A DNA stretch of 64,000 nucleotides, from the NCBI GenBank assembly GCA_024138025.1, contig JAMXBD010002762.1, positions 1 through 64,000 of the forward strand, given 5' to 3'. A program made the position numbers and the translations under genes. Shown here piece after piece: positions 38,168-49,905 of this stretch; the stretch's first letter is position 1, and every line of letters starts with the position of its first letter. Origin of the DNA: Combretum micranthum. Its lineage: Eukaryota > Streptophyta > Magnoliopsida > Myrtales > Combretaceae. The notes below the pieces were generated by a model. That model was not told the DNA's origin and searched no databases. It saw only the letters and a list, made by a program, of their open reading frames with translations.

Positions 38168-41100
38168 TGTCACGCCCCGAAGGGTACCCTAAACGTGGCA
38201 GTCCGCCGTACACAATATTAAAGCCTAAGAATGACCACCTCAATCATGCGAAGGCTTCCATACTATGTACAAGGCGTCTAACACATAAAGGAGACACATC
38301 GGAATGATACATTTTATGTTGATACAAATGAGTAACAATGTAAAGGAAATATACATTTACTATACTCCAAATACAAAACCATATACTTCAAGATACAATT
38401 CATCAAACTTCAACTACATTCATCCTAAGACTTCACTACATAAAGCTATTACAAAGCAAATCGTAAAGCTTAGCCAAAAACTTCAAACATTCTTATATCT
38501 TGCCGGAATTCTGAAATCATTCTCGGCTTCAACCATCTCGGTCCCCACTTAGCATTCTTGGAATAACCTGCTCATGAAAATAACTATTGGGGTATAAGCT
38601 ACACTAGCTTAGTGAGATTCATTTCCACAATAATATACTCAATTGTAAAATATACAAACAAGTTTATTTAAACAATCATATGAATGCACAAACACGTGAG
38701 CATACAAGCATATGACTTTCCGGTAGCCATATGTGAATGGATTTACGCCCTCCATTCAGGGTTTGGGGTGGTCCATGAACATGCAACCACAATTCCAATA
38801 TTTTCTCTTGTGGTTTATAGTGTCTGCTCCACTGCCCATTAACATAAGCGACCTCATAGGCCCTTGATGTTAACGAAGGTGGTCCTCCACCTATTTATAT
38901 GTATTGGTTTATAGTGTCTACTCCACTGCCCGTTAACTTAAGCGACCCTGCAGATCCTTAACGTTAACGAAGGCCCGCTGCCTCCCGATCATACTTTTGT
39001 TCCCACCAAAAGCATTCTCGTAATGCAATGTGACTCACAGATGATATGCATGTACAATTTATTTATAGAATCGTAGCAAGTTCATTATGCAAATTAAGAG
39101 CGATCATAGAGTATTTCAAACAATCCAAGTCTATACTAACTCATACAATATTATTTCAACAAGTCTCATCTCGATATATATCATTCATTCAACATGAAAA
39201 GTTCATTTCTCATCAACAATTTTATCTTTACCTAAATCTAGTGCTACTACAATTACAAGCACACTCAATGAGCATAATTACTCAGGAAATGAACTCACTC
39301 GGCCATTGGATCACCGGTCTTCTAGTAATAATAATCCGGTGGTAGGGAATCGTCGAACTCGGGATAACCTAAAAAGGAAGAAATACTCTAATAAGTATTT
39401 CAACTCAAACTAATCCAACGACTTCATACGAACTTATCAAATTCGTAATTCGCGTCCTAGGTGGGAATTCCAACTTAAAACGACCATAACTTGGTCATTT
39501 TAACTCGGAATCTCGCAAATTTTATATCGATTTCTATCTACTTCGGAAGAGCTTTCTAAATATGAATTTTAAATCAAGTTTTGAAAATATCTGAGCCTCG
39601 GAAGTGAGGGATCAGATCTGTACAGCGGTTACATGGATTCCAAAATGCGGTTTTCATGAATGCACTTGAGATTCCTAAGTACAAAATGAAACTAAATGCA
39701 ATGGCAATGATTTTTCCCTATCATGAATGTCATGATATGAACTCTAATGAGCCTAAGTTCTCATAGCTCTTTAGGTTTAAAGAATTTACATAAACTTTTC
39801 TTAGAAAACCATTTCATATTAATGTTTAAGAAGTGAGTTTTCTACACTTAGTCACACCTACATATTACAAGGAATTTCTTTTAGGAAAACTCTATTTTGC
39901 TTAAAGAATTTTGACCCTCATATTAGTTATATCCTAAGGCCTTTATTTCTTAAATAAAATCTTCATTTATAAACTTTTAAGTGGGTCCTTTACTAGGGGG
40001 TTTCCAAAAATCCGAATTTAGTAAAGTTCATTTTCAAGTTGATTTCTTTAGGAAAAATGTATTCTATACTTAAAACTTTTAGTGTTTATTATACCTATAT
40101 CCTAAGGACTCCATTTATTTAAGAAAATACCATTTTTGAAGTTGGAAAAATAGTGTTTTCTAACCCTACATCCATTATTACGAATTTTGTCTACATGACT
40201 TTTAGCTCAAAACTTCTATTGGACTTCATTTCTTGTTTCCAACATTTTCTTTAGAAAAATCTCATTTAGACTCATGAAAAATACTACCAAACATTATCTA
40301 TTACCCATAGGCTTCATTTCTCTTGTAAAATACATGTTTAGAAGTTGATAAAAGTGTTTTTAACCTAGGTTCCTAAAGTCATCCGAATTTACATAAGTTC
40401 ATATTTTGAAAAGTATTTTCCTTTTTGACTTTATTAACTTATCTAACCATAGATCTATATGCTAGGAAGACTATTTACTAAAGACAAAAGCATTAAAGAC
40501 TATGAATGCTCATAAACTCAAAATGAAGATGAGATCTTAAATGTCTACATAAATATGAGTAGTAAAATGATAGATCTACTATATGAAATGCTTAAATAGG
40601 TTTTGAAAACATAAAAACCACATTTTTATAAAGGATATTTTGTTCAAAACACTTTTTGATGAAAACTCATAAAGCTTATGCCTTGAAAGCTCCTTGAAAT
40701 ACAAGATCTACTAGTGATGGTTTGGTATTCTTGTTTGATATTTCCTTGTCCCTATCAAGAGATCATGGGGACATTTAGTTGGAAATATCCAAGAATAACT
40801 TAGCCATAACAAGATCCACGAGTGGAAAGAAGCAAAAGTCTACTTACTTGAAGGTAAATGGAAGATGAAAAGAAGAATGGAAGTTTTGTGTGTGTGTGGG
40901 GGCTTAGGGAAGTTTCGGCCAAAGGGGGGAAATGGGGAGAGAAAGAGAGCTTTTTGAGAGTTTTTTTCACTTTCCAAAGTTTGAGAATGAAAGAATGAAG
41001 AGAGAGAGAGAAAAAGTAGTATATATATAAGTTGGAATTAGGTTAAATGAAGTTAGTTTAAAAAAAAAAAATTTGCAAAATGGACATGGGGAGGGGGGCC

Positions 41101-42584
41101 ATGTCATGTCGGTCTTGTAGCTTGTAGGGGAAGAAGAAGTTTGAAAATTTTGCTTTATTTTGATTGATTTAACTTGATATGTAATTGTCATAAAAAGTAA
41201 GAAAAGATAAGGGACAAAATGTGTAGAGAAAAGAGGGTGATTTGAGTGATGGTAAGAGTAGAAAGTGTAGAGTGTGCTAATAGGTAATATAGGTGGTATA
41301 GGTGTCACTTTTTGAATAGTAGTGAATAGTTGACAAGACAATTTAATTTCCGATAGTAATGGAATACGAATAAAAAGGCTATAACTGTATTTTTCATAAG
41401 CCGGAAAATTATGAAAAATATATTTTTGAAATCCTTATTTTATTTCGATTCAAATGAGTATTCATAAGGAAAGTTTTGAAATTCTAGTTCCGTGGCACGT
41501 TTTTCTATAATGGGTCTCGAGATGACCCGGAATTGAAAATTTCCAAAAATCTGATATTTTCTTGGTTTGAAATATAATCAAGAACTATATTCAAGATTAA
41601 ATTTTCTTATAAAAGTTTCTTATTTGGAAACCGGAAAAGCCGGAATTTGGGTTTCTAAGTCTTTTTCACAAAGCTTGAGCTAAACTGATTTAGGGTTTCA
41701 TTTTCTGGTTTTCGAAGTTTACTTGATTACTAGGAAATCCAAGTATACATTATAAAAATAATAAAATTGTGTAATGAAATAAAATGAATAGTGCAAAAGA
41801 ATAATCAATTACCGGTAGAAATGAAAATACGGTAAAAAGGTTATAACTGTAACTTTTATAACCCGAAAAATTATATAACTGATATATTTAGAAATCTTAT
41901 AAAATTACGAGTCTAACGGTACTAATGGTATATTTTTTATATCTCGAGCCCCGGGACACGCTTTTCAAAGTCTGTATCCGAACGGGTTCGAAATAGGTCA
42001 ACAATTTACCAATCTGATAATTATAAACGAACTTATATTACTATGAGTTATTATATATATATAAACTACATCTCGGCCTCTAGGGTTAGGGGCGCTAGAT
42101 TGCCGGACTTACACTATTGTATTCCGGTTAGGGTTTCCGGGTGATTTTTCCGGTTTATACCTTTGCCAATTTGGAAACTGATATTTATGTTTATATAACA
42201 TATTTAATTTGAGAAATTTATTTTAAATTTTTTTTTGTAAGTATTTAATAACTCTTGATGTTTTTGGAATTCTTTAATTGGGTTTCATTTCAGAAAGTTA
42301 ATCATTATTTACTTTTTAATAATTTGTTTTTGGGCTTAATATTACCCGATTTTACAAGCCGGAGCTAAATATGAAATTTTTCGTACGTCGTGGTTTTGAA
42401 TTTGAAAACCACTGAGTTCTTATTTTATTGTTTAAAGATTTTAATTTTCTCAAGATTGAGAAGTTTTTGAATTCGTTCGTGATTTAGGACTTGTCAAAAT
42501 TCGGTTTTAATTTGGAGTGATTTTTAGGGTTTATTTTCGAAGTTCATTTTGAAATTATTTATTGAAATTTTCCGGGGCTTACAA
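38168..42584 (-). mobile_element. Composite 4.4-kb solo LTR inside gag module A
   Basis: It starts TGTCACGCCCCGAAG and ends CCGGGGCTTACA, with exact ATAAG duplications at 38163-38167 and 42585-42589. Length is 4,417 bp. An internal end-like AAGTATACA at about 41755 is followed by a second U3-type module. The 797-22297 LTR has the same composite layout, although the two have different target duplications and so inserted independently. The variable block holds a 94-bp direct repeat (38811 and 38905). It must be younger than the host element, whose LTRs are nearly identical. Confidence 0.92.
38811..38998. repeat. 94-bp direct repeat in the variable LTR block
   Basis: Two copies begin TGGTTTATAGTGTCT (38811, 38905) and run through CTCCACTGCCC, TTAAC and AAGCGACC to GTTAACGAAGG. 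They are diverged by scattered substitutions. No other LTR here has this repeat. Confidence 0.85.
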
Positions 42585-42709
42585 TAAGACCTCAACTCGG
42601 AGCAACACCAGTAGCACAAGTCCCTTCCTTCATAGCCAATCCTGAACCACAGGCTAAGAAGCATAAACGATTTCAACATCTTAAGGATTCCGCAACCCCT
42701 AAGGTCAGA

Positions 42710-42808
42710 TGCTGGAAGTGTGAAGGAAGACATTTCCCCAAAAGTTGCCCACAACTACAGTACAAGTGTTACTTCTGTGGAAACAAGGACCACAAAATCC
42801 TTAATTGT
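42710..42808 (+). other. Two intact CCHC zinc knuckles of gag module A
   Basis: Both follow CX2CX4HX4C exactly, 18 bases apart and in one frame. Zinc knuckles of this kind bind the packaging signal of the element RNA. Their preservation among otherwise damaged frames is notable. Confidence 0.85.
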
Positions 42809-43172
42809 CCTAAGAAGAATGGTACTATCTATTCTGGTCATGCAAAGAGAAAACACAGTATCAACAATTACCCAACAACAATAAAGAAATGCTACGTATG
42901 CAGTCGTCTCATCTGTAGGACCAAGAATTACCCTACAAATGCCGAGGAAATATGCTACATGTGCAAAGTATGGTACCTCTATGTACGTGAAGATCTAAAG
43001 ACACAAGGTCTATGGGACGACCCTCATCCCCGAAAGAGATGACCCATCCAAGGAAGAATGTGGGACTTCGTCTAGAGATCCCACCACCGAATCTCACCGC
43101 AAAGGAAAAGAAAAAGTTACTGATGATGAAGAAGAGGGATCATGTGATCAAGGAAATATTCCTACCCTGTGA

Positions 43173-43510
43173 AGAGCAATCCGAAGCAGGAATGGACGCT
43201 AAACCTTCCGTAAAAGCTTTAATATACCGATAGGAGAAATGCTTTTGTAAAAAGAATTAATCAAAGATGTATATGTTGTTTATGTAATGATTTGAAATTT
43301 TAATTATGTTTTGCATCCTTTCTTTGAACTTTTGTAAAGAAAGTATTTAAGTCTTCCTTCTGTTTCCATGATATGAATTTCCTTTTTACTATAATTTCAG
43401 TCAATTTTCAAATATTTCTTCTATATAATTGTATTCATTTCCGTCTCGATTTCTATTAGCATATTTCTCGTTTGTTTTTCCGAAGAACGCTTAAGACTTA
43501 ATAAAATTCA
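43173..43510 (+). other. Spacer between the two gag modules, no gene
   Basis: An AT-rich stretch with no long frame. It resembles an untranslated leader, which would fit module B having once had its own 5' region. Confidence 0.5.
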
Positions 43511-43524
43511 AGAATCTTACGTTA

Positions 43525-44910
43525 GCTTAATAAAAACCTGTAGAACAAATAGGAGACGTACTCGTGCACAACGCAACCAAGAAATACCCCCAGTAGAACC
43601 TGAGAACCCGGAAGAACCTCAACAACCAAACCAACCGCAAATGGATCAAGCTAACATCGAACAACTTGCCAACCTCATAAGGAATTTCGCACAACAGGCT
43701 CAGGCTATGCCTACACCAGCACCTGCACAAGAAGCAGCACCAGAAGTTCCAACGCCACCAATTGAAACAGCACTAGCTGAGCCATCATTACCAAAACCTT
43801 ATCAAAGTATGTTGCCAGAGTTCATTAAGTGCAATCGATATTTTGATGGAGCTTTTGGAAAACCGGATGAAGCTGATGATTGGTTAGCACAAATAGAACG
43901 ATCTTTCAATGCTTTTGAAGTACCACAACATCTTCAGCTTACATATGGGACTTTTATGCTGAGGTTCAATGCAAGAATATGGTGGGAATCCAAAAGTAGA
44001 GAGCTACTACCACCAATCACATGGGAGACATTTAGGCATGAATTCTTGGAGAACTTTTTCCCTGGAAGCTTGAGAATCCAATTTAGTGCAGATTTTAAGT
44101 ATTTCTCAAGGAGGCCGTAGTCTTGAACAATATGAAACAGAGTTCAGTAAGTTACAATATGCCCCGAATCATATAAGGATAGCGAGGAACTAAAAAGCAA
44201 GTCTTCTTAGGAGGATTGGATGAAGACCTTCGTATCAAGTTGATAGAATTTGACATCAAAGATTTCGAGAACTAGTAGAAAGAGCACGAATTGTGGATGG
44301 TGCTAAGAAAAGGGAGGACGGAAGGAAATGTCATGATAATTGAGGAAGAATCTATAAGTGAACCTAGCTAAGCTCAAATCAATGAGCTCGAAACATCGGT
44401 CAGCCCGAGTAGAAAGAAGGATAAAAAGAAACCGGATACCCAATGTTGGAAATGCAAAAAGGGACATCAACCAAGACAGTGTCCAAGTTCAACACAAGTG
44501 TTACTACTGCGGGAGTCCGAATCACAAAGTCATGAGATGTCCAAAGAAAACCTCTGCCACTTGTCTGATCTGTAAGGAGCCGGACATATTGCCAAGAAGT
44601 GTCCTAAGAAGAAAAATATGGAAGGAGATACTCAGCAATACCCCCACAAGGAATACATGTGTACAACCTACAAGGACAATGGATTTGTGAGGAAGCCAAC
44701 CAAGAGATAGAATTCGTTGTTTTAGAAGAAGACGATAGTCGAATACGAGTGATATCAGGCTACCCTTAGATGCTAAAATTCTTGTTATACCGATAGTTGC
44801 CAGTAATGACCGTAGATTATGTAATCGTCATTACTCCAGATGGAATAAAAATATGATTGTCAAAATTTTGTATGTATCAAAAGAAGAAGGCAATTCAATT
44901 TTACCTTGAA
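43525..44910 (+). pseudogene. Gag module B: capsid domain plus three zinc knuckles, frameshifted
   Basis: The open frame runs upstream of the ATG at 43641. It begins with a basic RTNRRRTRAQRNQEI and a Pro/Gln-rich linker, so the real start is probably lost. Residues encoded at 43790-44090 give the Ty3-gypsy gag core (FDGAFGKPDEADDWLAQIER, WWESKSRELL, ITWETFRHEFLENFFP). Frameshifts follow near 44095, 44180 and 44270, yet the pieces SISQGGRSLEQYETEF, QVFLGGLDEDLRIKL and ELVERARIVDGAKK continue the domain in order. The knuckles lie at 44444-44482 (CWKCKKGHQPRQC, one residue short), 44499-44540 (CYYCGSPNHKVMRC) and 44562-44602 (one base missing). A plausible tail ends near 44909. No protease or RT follows. 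Confidence 0.88.
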
Positions 44911-45584
44911 CACGCCAAAATACATCAAAAGCATAACTATTACCGCCTAAAAGCTAGAACCGGTAATGATAAAATCTCAACAAGCAAATTCCAAATTTTT
45001 CATCTTGACCTCAAACCTTGTCAAGATGACCACGTAAAGAATAAAACAACGATACGGAATAAGTATAAACATTGTGTATTTTATATGCATGTCATATATA
45101 TCTCACATAAGAATGGGAAAGCGAATTCACAACCTTCCTTCGTCAAGTGAATGTACCAGTGTCGTATCGAGTCGATGTCAGTTTAAGATCGAGTCAAGTC
45201 AAGTGTCAAGTCGTCAGTCGTCTGCTGTATTGGTTAAGTTGAAACTCTTCAGAAAGAGTCAAAGTGAAGGTTGAAAATCGCTAAAACCAAATCTTATTGA
45301 TTCTATATATGCTATATTGCATAAAATATTAAACGCACAAGATTAACGAAATTCCAATATTACCGACTAAAGATATATGAGAAATAGAAAATACGAAAGA
45401 AAATCCAACAATAACGATAGACTTCCAAACCCTTTTGTGGAAGTAAAACTAAGAAACGACATAATGAAATCATTAACAAATAGACGTAAGACAAAATTCC
45501 AAATATCACGAATGTTGATGAATGACGATATACAATTTCTCATACCTACGTACACATACAAGTTTTGAGGACAAAACTTTCTTT
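44911..45584 (+). other. 3' internal region of the gag-only element, no pol
   Basis: About 670 bases between the end of gag B and the polypurine tract. An autonomous gypsy element would have several kilobases of pol here. Direct repeats of GTCRAGTC around 45155-45225 are visible. I recognise no RT, RNase H or integrase motif (no YXDD, no HHCC) on either strand. Confidence 0.7.
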
Positions 45585-45597
45585 AAGGTGGGTAGGT
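45585..45597 (+). other. Polypurine tract of the gag-only element
   Basis: AAGGTGGGTAGGT lies directly before the 3' LTR and is preceded by GGACAAAACTTTCTTT, as in Tekay/Del-type elements. Ts interrupt the tract, which is therefore weak. Confidence 0.75.
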
Positions 45598-48500
45598 TGT
45601 AAACCCCCAAAATTTTCATAATTTCAAAAATAATTCTAGAAGTCTAATATCAAAATTTAAAACTCAAAAATCGACTGAGATTGAACCAATTCTAGACCGA
45701 GTCAAAACCAGAAACAAAACCCTAAAACTCGAACCAAGTTAAAACTTAATTCTAAATGAGAACAAAAACGAGTTTTCTCAATCTTGAGAAAACGAGAACC
45801 CTTGAAACGAATATAAAGTCCAATTATCGATATAATCAACGTCCGTACGTCGATTAAATAATCTACCCAATTCCTAAAACGCAAATCGAAACAATAGATC
45901 CAAATACCGCTTAACAACGAGATAATAAAATCCTAATTCCTTCAGTAAAATTTTAGAATCACAAAATCCAAATTTTCCATAAAGTCAAATCGAGTCAACT
46001 CATAAACCTAGACTCGGTTAAACGATCCCGAGAACTAAAAACTATTAAATAATCACAAATAAAATAATATAAACCATAGACGTCGAGCTAGAAATATAAA
46101 ACGATCGAAACTCAAAATTATACGATCTTACGAATAACTCAGTAAAATGGAAATCAAAACGGAACCTAAAGACAACAAAACCCATAAACGAACCCTGGCA
46201 TTTAAGATCCGGCAATCCCGCGTTTCAAACCCTAGAAAACGAAATTAAGTTAATGACCTAGAATAGTTCGTAATAATATAAGTAACATAAAAATATCAGA
46301 TTCGCGAATTTCGAGTGACCTTCGGACCCAAACGGGATCGGTTCTCGAAAAGCGTGTCCCGGAGCTCGGAATATTAAAAATATTCCGTTTATACCAATAG
46401 ACTCGTAAAAATACAAGGATTCCAAAAATATCAGTTTTGGAATTTTTCGGTAGCTAAAAATTACAGATATCGCATTATTACGCGTATTTTTATTACTACC
46501 GGTACTTTAATTGTCTAGTCTACTATTCATAGTACTTTTTCTACTATTCATTACTATTCACCTATCTCTACTTTTTCTTACACCTATTTCTTACACCTAC
46601 ATACCTATTTTCTTACTTTTTTCATTTCCAATACACCTTTAATCACATCAAACTTTACACATTACTTCTTTATTACACAAACAAATAAAACAAAAATAAT
46701 TTCCCCTCTTCCACAAAGCAAACCGGCGCCATTCCCTCCCCATTCATCTAATTTTATTTCTTTTTCAATTATTTTATTACATCCAAAAATCACTCCAAAA
46801 ATTCTATAAATACCCCTTCCTCTTCCACTCTTTCACACAATTCATTCACTACCAAAACTCTCTCAAAATCTCTCCACAAATTCTCTCTTCAAGAATTCTC
46901 TCTACCAAAACTCTCTCAAACCAATTCCTCACAAAAATCATCCCTCATACATAAACTATCTACCACATATTACTACTCACATAATACCCATTTCATCTAC
47001 CACCTTCATACCTCTTACATACCTTAGGTAAATATTTATTCCATCTATTATTCATCCATGTCATGTAACTTAACATGACTATGGTGTTGTTTTGAAACTC
47101 ATATGAGTAGTAAAAGCAACAACATGTTCATGTTTTGTTCTTGTACATAAGCTTCCTATTTTATTATGTTATTGTATTATTTGCTTATATATATAGTATT
47201 ATGTATATTATGTATATATATTTAGAGCATATAAGCTCATTTGTTATTTATTTATTTTCAAGTTATGCAATTTATTTATTTTATGTTGATATTAAGACTA
47301 GTCTTTCTAGTCTTAGACTTGTCCATATCAAGTCAAAACAACCTTTTGATTATTTATTTTAATCTTTCGGGACTAGTCTATTCTTAGTCCCGGGATGCCT
47401 TGATAAAGCTAAGGCTCCAATACTTGATCGGGATTCCTTGATGAAGCTAAGGTTCCCAATGCTTGATATTTTATTTTCTTACTTATTATTTGTTTCTAGT
47501 GTTTTCTTATGTTCTTATTATTTTATATGCTCATGATACTTGCATCTACATAATGTTAATGTCTCAACTAAGTCTAAAAAGTAGAATTTCATTTTATTAA
47601 GGGAACTCAAAACTAGATTTTCTATCATGTGGTTTGTCATAAAATAATGAAGTTTTTATCAACAACATAAAAATAAAGCACTACAAGCTTTCCCAAGATT
47701 TTCCTAAAATGACGAAGATAGTTTTATAAGAAATAAATATCTTCTTTATATTTCATGGTAATTTAAGTTTTAAGAAAAATAAATCGTTAATGTTGAAAAC
47801 TTAAATTCTTTTCTAAAACTAAGGAACAAACTAGTTTTCAAAATTAATATAAAAATCAACTCATAAGGAACCCACTTAGGAAAAGTAATGATTTTTAAAA
47901 ATTCTAAAAGAAAGAATTTGTTTTCAAAAGAATATAAATACAGTAAGGTTAGCAATAATGGATTTTATCAATAAAGATGATTCTTTTCAAAGAAATGAAA
48001 GAACAAGTTTTAGAAAGCAAAAGCTTATATTTTAGAAATAAATATGAGAAGGCAAGATTCATTTTCTAAAAACCATCCTAAATACAAAAATTATAAAAAG
48101 GGTTTTCATCAACTTAATGTATTTTTGATGAATTTGAACTTTAATCACTAGAAGGAAAATTTAATACATGACTAAAGGATTAAGGAAAAATTTAACTTGT
48201 TTTGGAAAAAGGAATGAAGAAAATAAAATAAGATTATACTCATTTATAACAATCTAAGAAAAATATAAAATTTCTTAAATACTTGAAGGAAGTTTTCAAA
48301 GCTAAAGTTTAAAGAATTATTTTATGAAATAAATTGTTGAGACACTACCATTAGGATTTTTGCATATAAAGTGAGCATGCCTATATATTCAAAGTGTTTA
48401 TCAAATATATATTTATATTGTTACAAAAGGATTTTCTTTAAAATGAAGTTGAGTTAGAAAATGGATTTTTGCAAAAGTTTAGAAAATTCGTTTTAAATCT

Positions 48501-49905
48501 GTACCTGACGTTTTCGGAACCCAAATGACCTTTTATGACCAAGATAAGTTTAGAAATGGATAGAACTTTTCGAATAGGTAGAAAACGGTATATCATATGC
48601 GAAATTCCGAGTTAAAATGAGCAAGTTATGGCCATTTTAAGTTTGAATTTCTTCTTATACGATTTTACCGCGATTTTAAGTAAAAGTTTAGAATCTCCAA
48701 GAATAGAAATTCATGAAAGACTTATCCCGGGTATTTCTTTTGTCTAGGTGACGAAGGATACGGAAATACCCTACCCGAGGATTTCTACGACTAAGAAGAT
48801 AGCAAAATGGACGAGTGAGTTATTCCTCCTAAATTCGTTACTTTGCTTGTGCTTGTAAAGTAGTAGCATTAGTATACTAGGAAAAGATAAAATGGATATA
48901 TATTTGGGGAATTCGGGATTTTATATATGCTTCTATGTTTATGCGTGAAATGAGAATTAAGAATATCGCAACTTCGATCTGCTTGTTTAAATAATTTTGT
49001 TTACTACTTGTATGATTGTTTATTGTTGCTAAATGGATTGATCGCCCCTAATAAACCTTAATAAGGTTTGACCTAAGAACAATAAAACGTTCACGCATAG
49101 CATCCATCGAGTCACATCTATTTCTGAAGGCTGCTACTCCTACGCGTAGAGTTGGATTGGCTGTGATCGTGCGGTGCCACGGGCCATGTTCCTTCCTGGA
49201 GAATCCAAATCGCTCGGGGAAAGCGACTCTAGGTTCGGAGCCGAGCCAACCGAACGCTGTGGGTGAGGACCTGGGGACTAGCAGTAGAAGGTCGAGGACC
49301 TTCAACCCCGATTCCCTAACCTTTGATACGGAGGGGTAAATCCGTTCTATATATGGTTTCCGGACGACTATATATATATTCGCGTAATCATGTGATTGTT
49401 TCATGGTATGCATAGCATATGTGTGATTAAATGAATGAACTTGTTTGAAAATGTGGTGCGAATGAAAAGGAATATCTCACTAAGCTAAGTTGTAGCTTAT
49501 ACCCCTATAGATTTGATTGAAACAGGTTATTTGGATTAAATTTGAGGATCATGACATTAAGGAAGTCATGGACGGACGATTAAGGATATGGAATCATACG
49601 ATGAAGAAAGTTGTAAGGTTCCTTATATGTGCTAACCTTTATGATTAGTGAGGTACATTTATTTAAAGATAATAGAAGAATATGCCCTTAAGAATTGAAA
49701 TGTGATATGTTTATGTTCTATATTCTCTTTGCCTTGTTACTTATTTATTATCGATATAAATTGCGCTACTCCGATGCGTTCCCTTAGTTGTGATGTACGC
49801 CTTGTACATGATATGGAAGCCTTTGCGTGACTAAGGTAGTCATTCCTAGGCTTTAGTATTGTGTACGGCGACTGCCACGTTTAGGGTACCCCTCGGGGCG
49901 TGACA
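45598..49905 (+). repeat. 3' LTR of the gag-only element
   Basis: 4,308 bp, almost base for base like 33108-37408. The TATA box is at 46804-46812, the hairpin cluster near 47226-47393, and the GC-rich island at 49087-49345. Differences are dominated by short insertions or deletions in runs of one base. This could reflect sequencing or assembly error as much as real divergence. It ends GGGGCGTGACA at 49905. Confidence 0.92.
46804..46812 (+). promoter_or_regulatory. TATA box of the 3' LTR
   Basis: CTATAAATA followed by CCCC, as in the 5' LTR. If active it would drive transcription into the flanking DNA beyond 49905. Confidence 0.6.

Larger units (their letters stand above)
37867..43172 (+). 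pseudogene. Gag module A: zinc-knuckle protein without capsid core, split by a solo LTR
   Basis: The frame at 37905-38167 encodes an acidic, Pro/Gln-rich N-terminus with a helix-like TQELLTTIRRLEETIRTYIQQ. It is cut by the solo LTR at 38168. After the insertion (42585 on) the frame resumes one base out of step and encodes a basic region. Two intact CX2CX4HX4C knuckles follow: CWKCEGRHFPKSC-like at 42710-42748, and CYFCGNKDHKILNC at 42767-42808. Two degenerate knuckles come next, CYVCSRLICRTKNY (His replaced by Cys, last Cys by Tyr) and CYMCKVWYL. The frame stops at 43042; another frame stays open to 43172 with an acidic Lys/Glu-rich tail (KGKEKVTDDEEEG). The retrotransposon gag capsid domain seen in module B is missing, so A looks like a gag with its core deleted or a separate RNA-binding protein. 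Confidence 0.7.
33108..49905 (+). mobile_element. Non-autonomous giant-LTR retrotransposon with two gag modules (TR-GAG/LARD-like)
   Basis: Two nearly identical LTRs (33108-37408, 4,301 bp; 45598-49905, 4,308 bp), both TGTAAACC to GGGGCGTGACA, flank an internal region. A Met-tRNA primer site lies at 37417 and a polypurine tract at 45585. Subtracting the inserted solo LTR (38168-42589) leaves about 3.8 kb of internal DNA. It holds two gag-like pseudogenes and no RT, RNase H, integrase or clear protease. The ending GGACAAAACTTTCTTTAAGGTGGGT and the TGTAA start are typical of the Tekay/Del clade of Ty3-gypsy (family knowledge). Autonomous relatives are far longer inside, so this copy would need enzymes in trans. 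Flanks GATAT (33103-33107) and CTACT (49906-49910) do not match. Confidence 0.88.

Noticed and set aside
40967..41341. 124-codon hydrophobic minus-strand frame
   Set aside because: It is U3 of the 38168 LTR around its TATA box; composition explains the hydrophobicity.
44740..44909. Possible protease start after gag B (VISGYPLDAKILVIPIVASN)
   Set aside because: There is no D(S/T)GA motif and the frame ends soon. It is treated as the gag tail.
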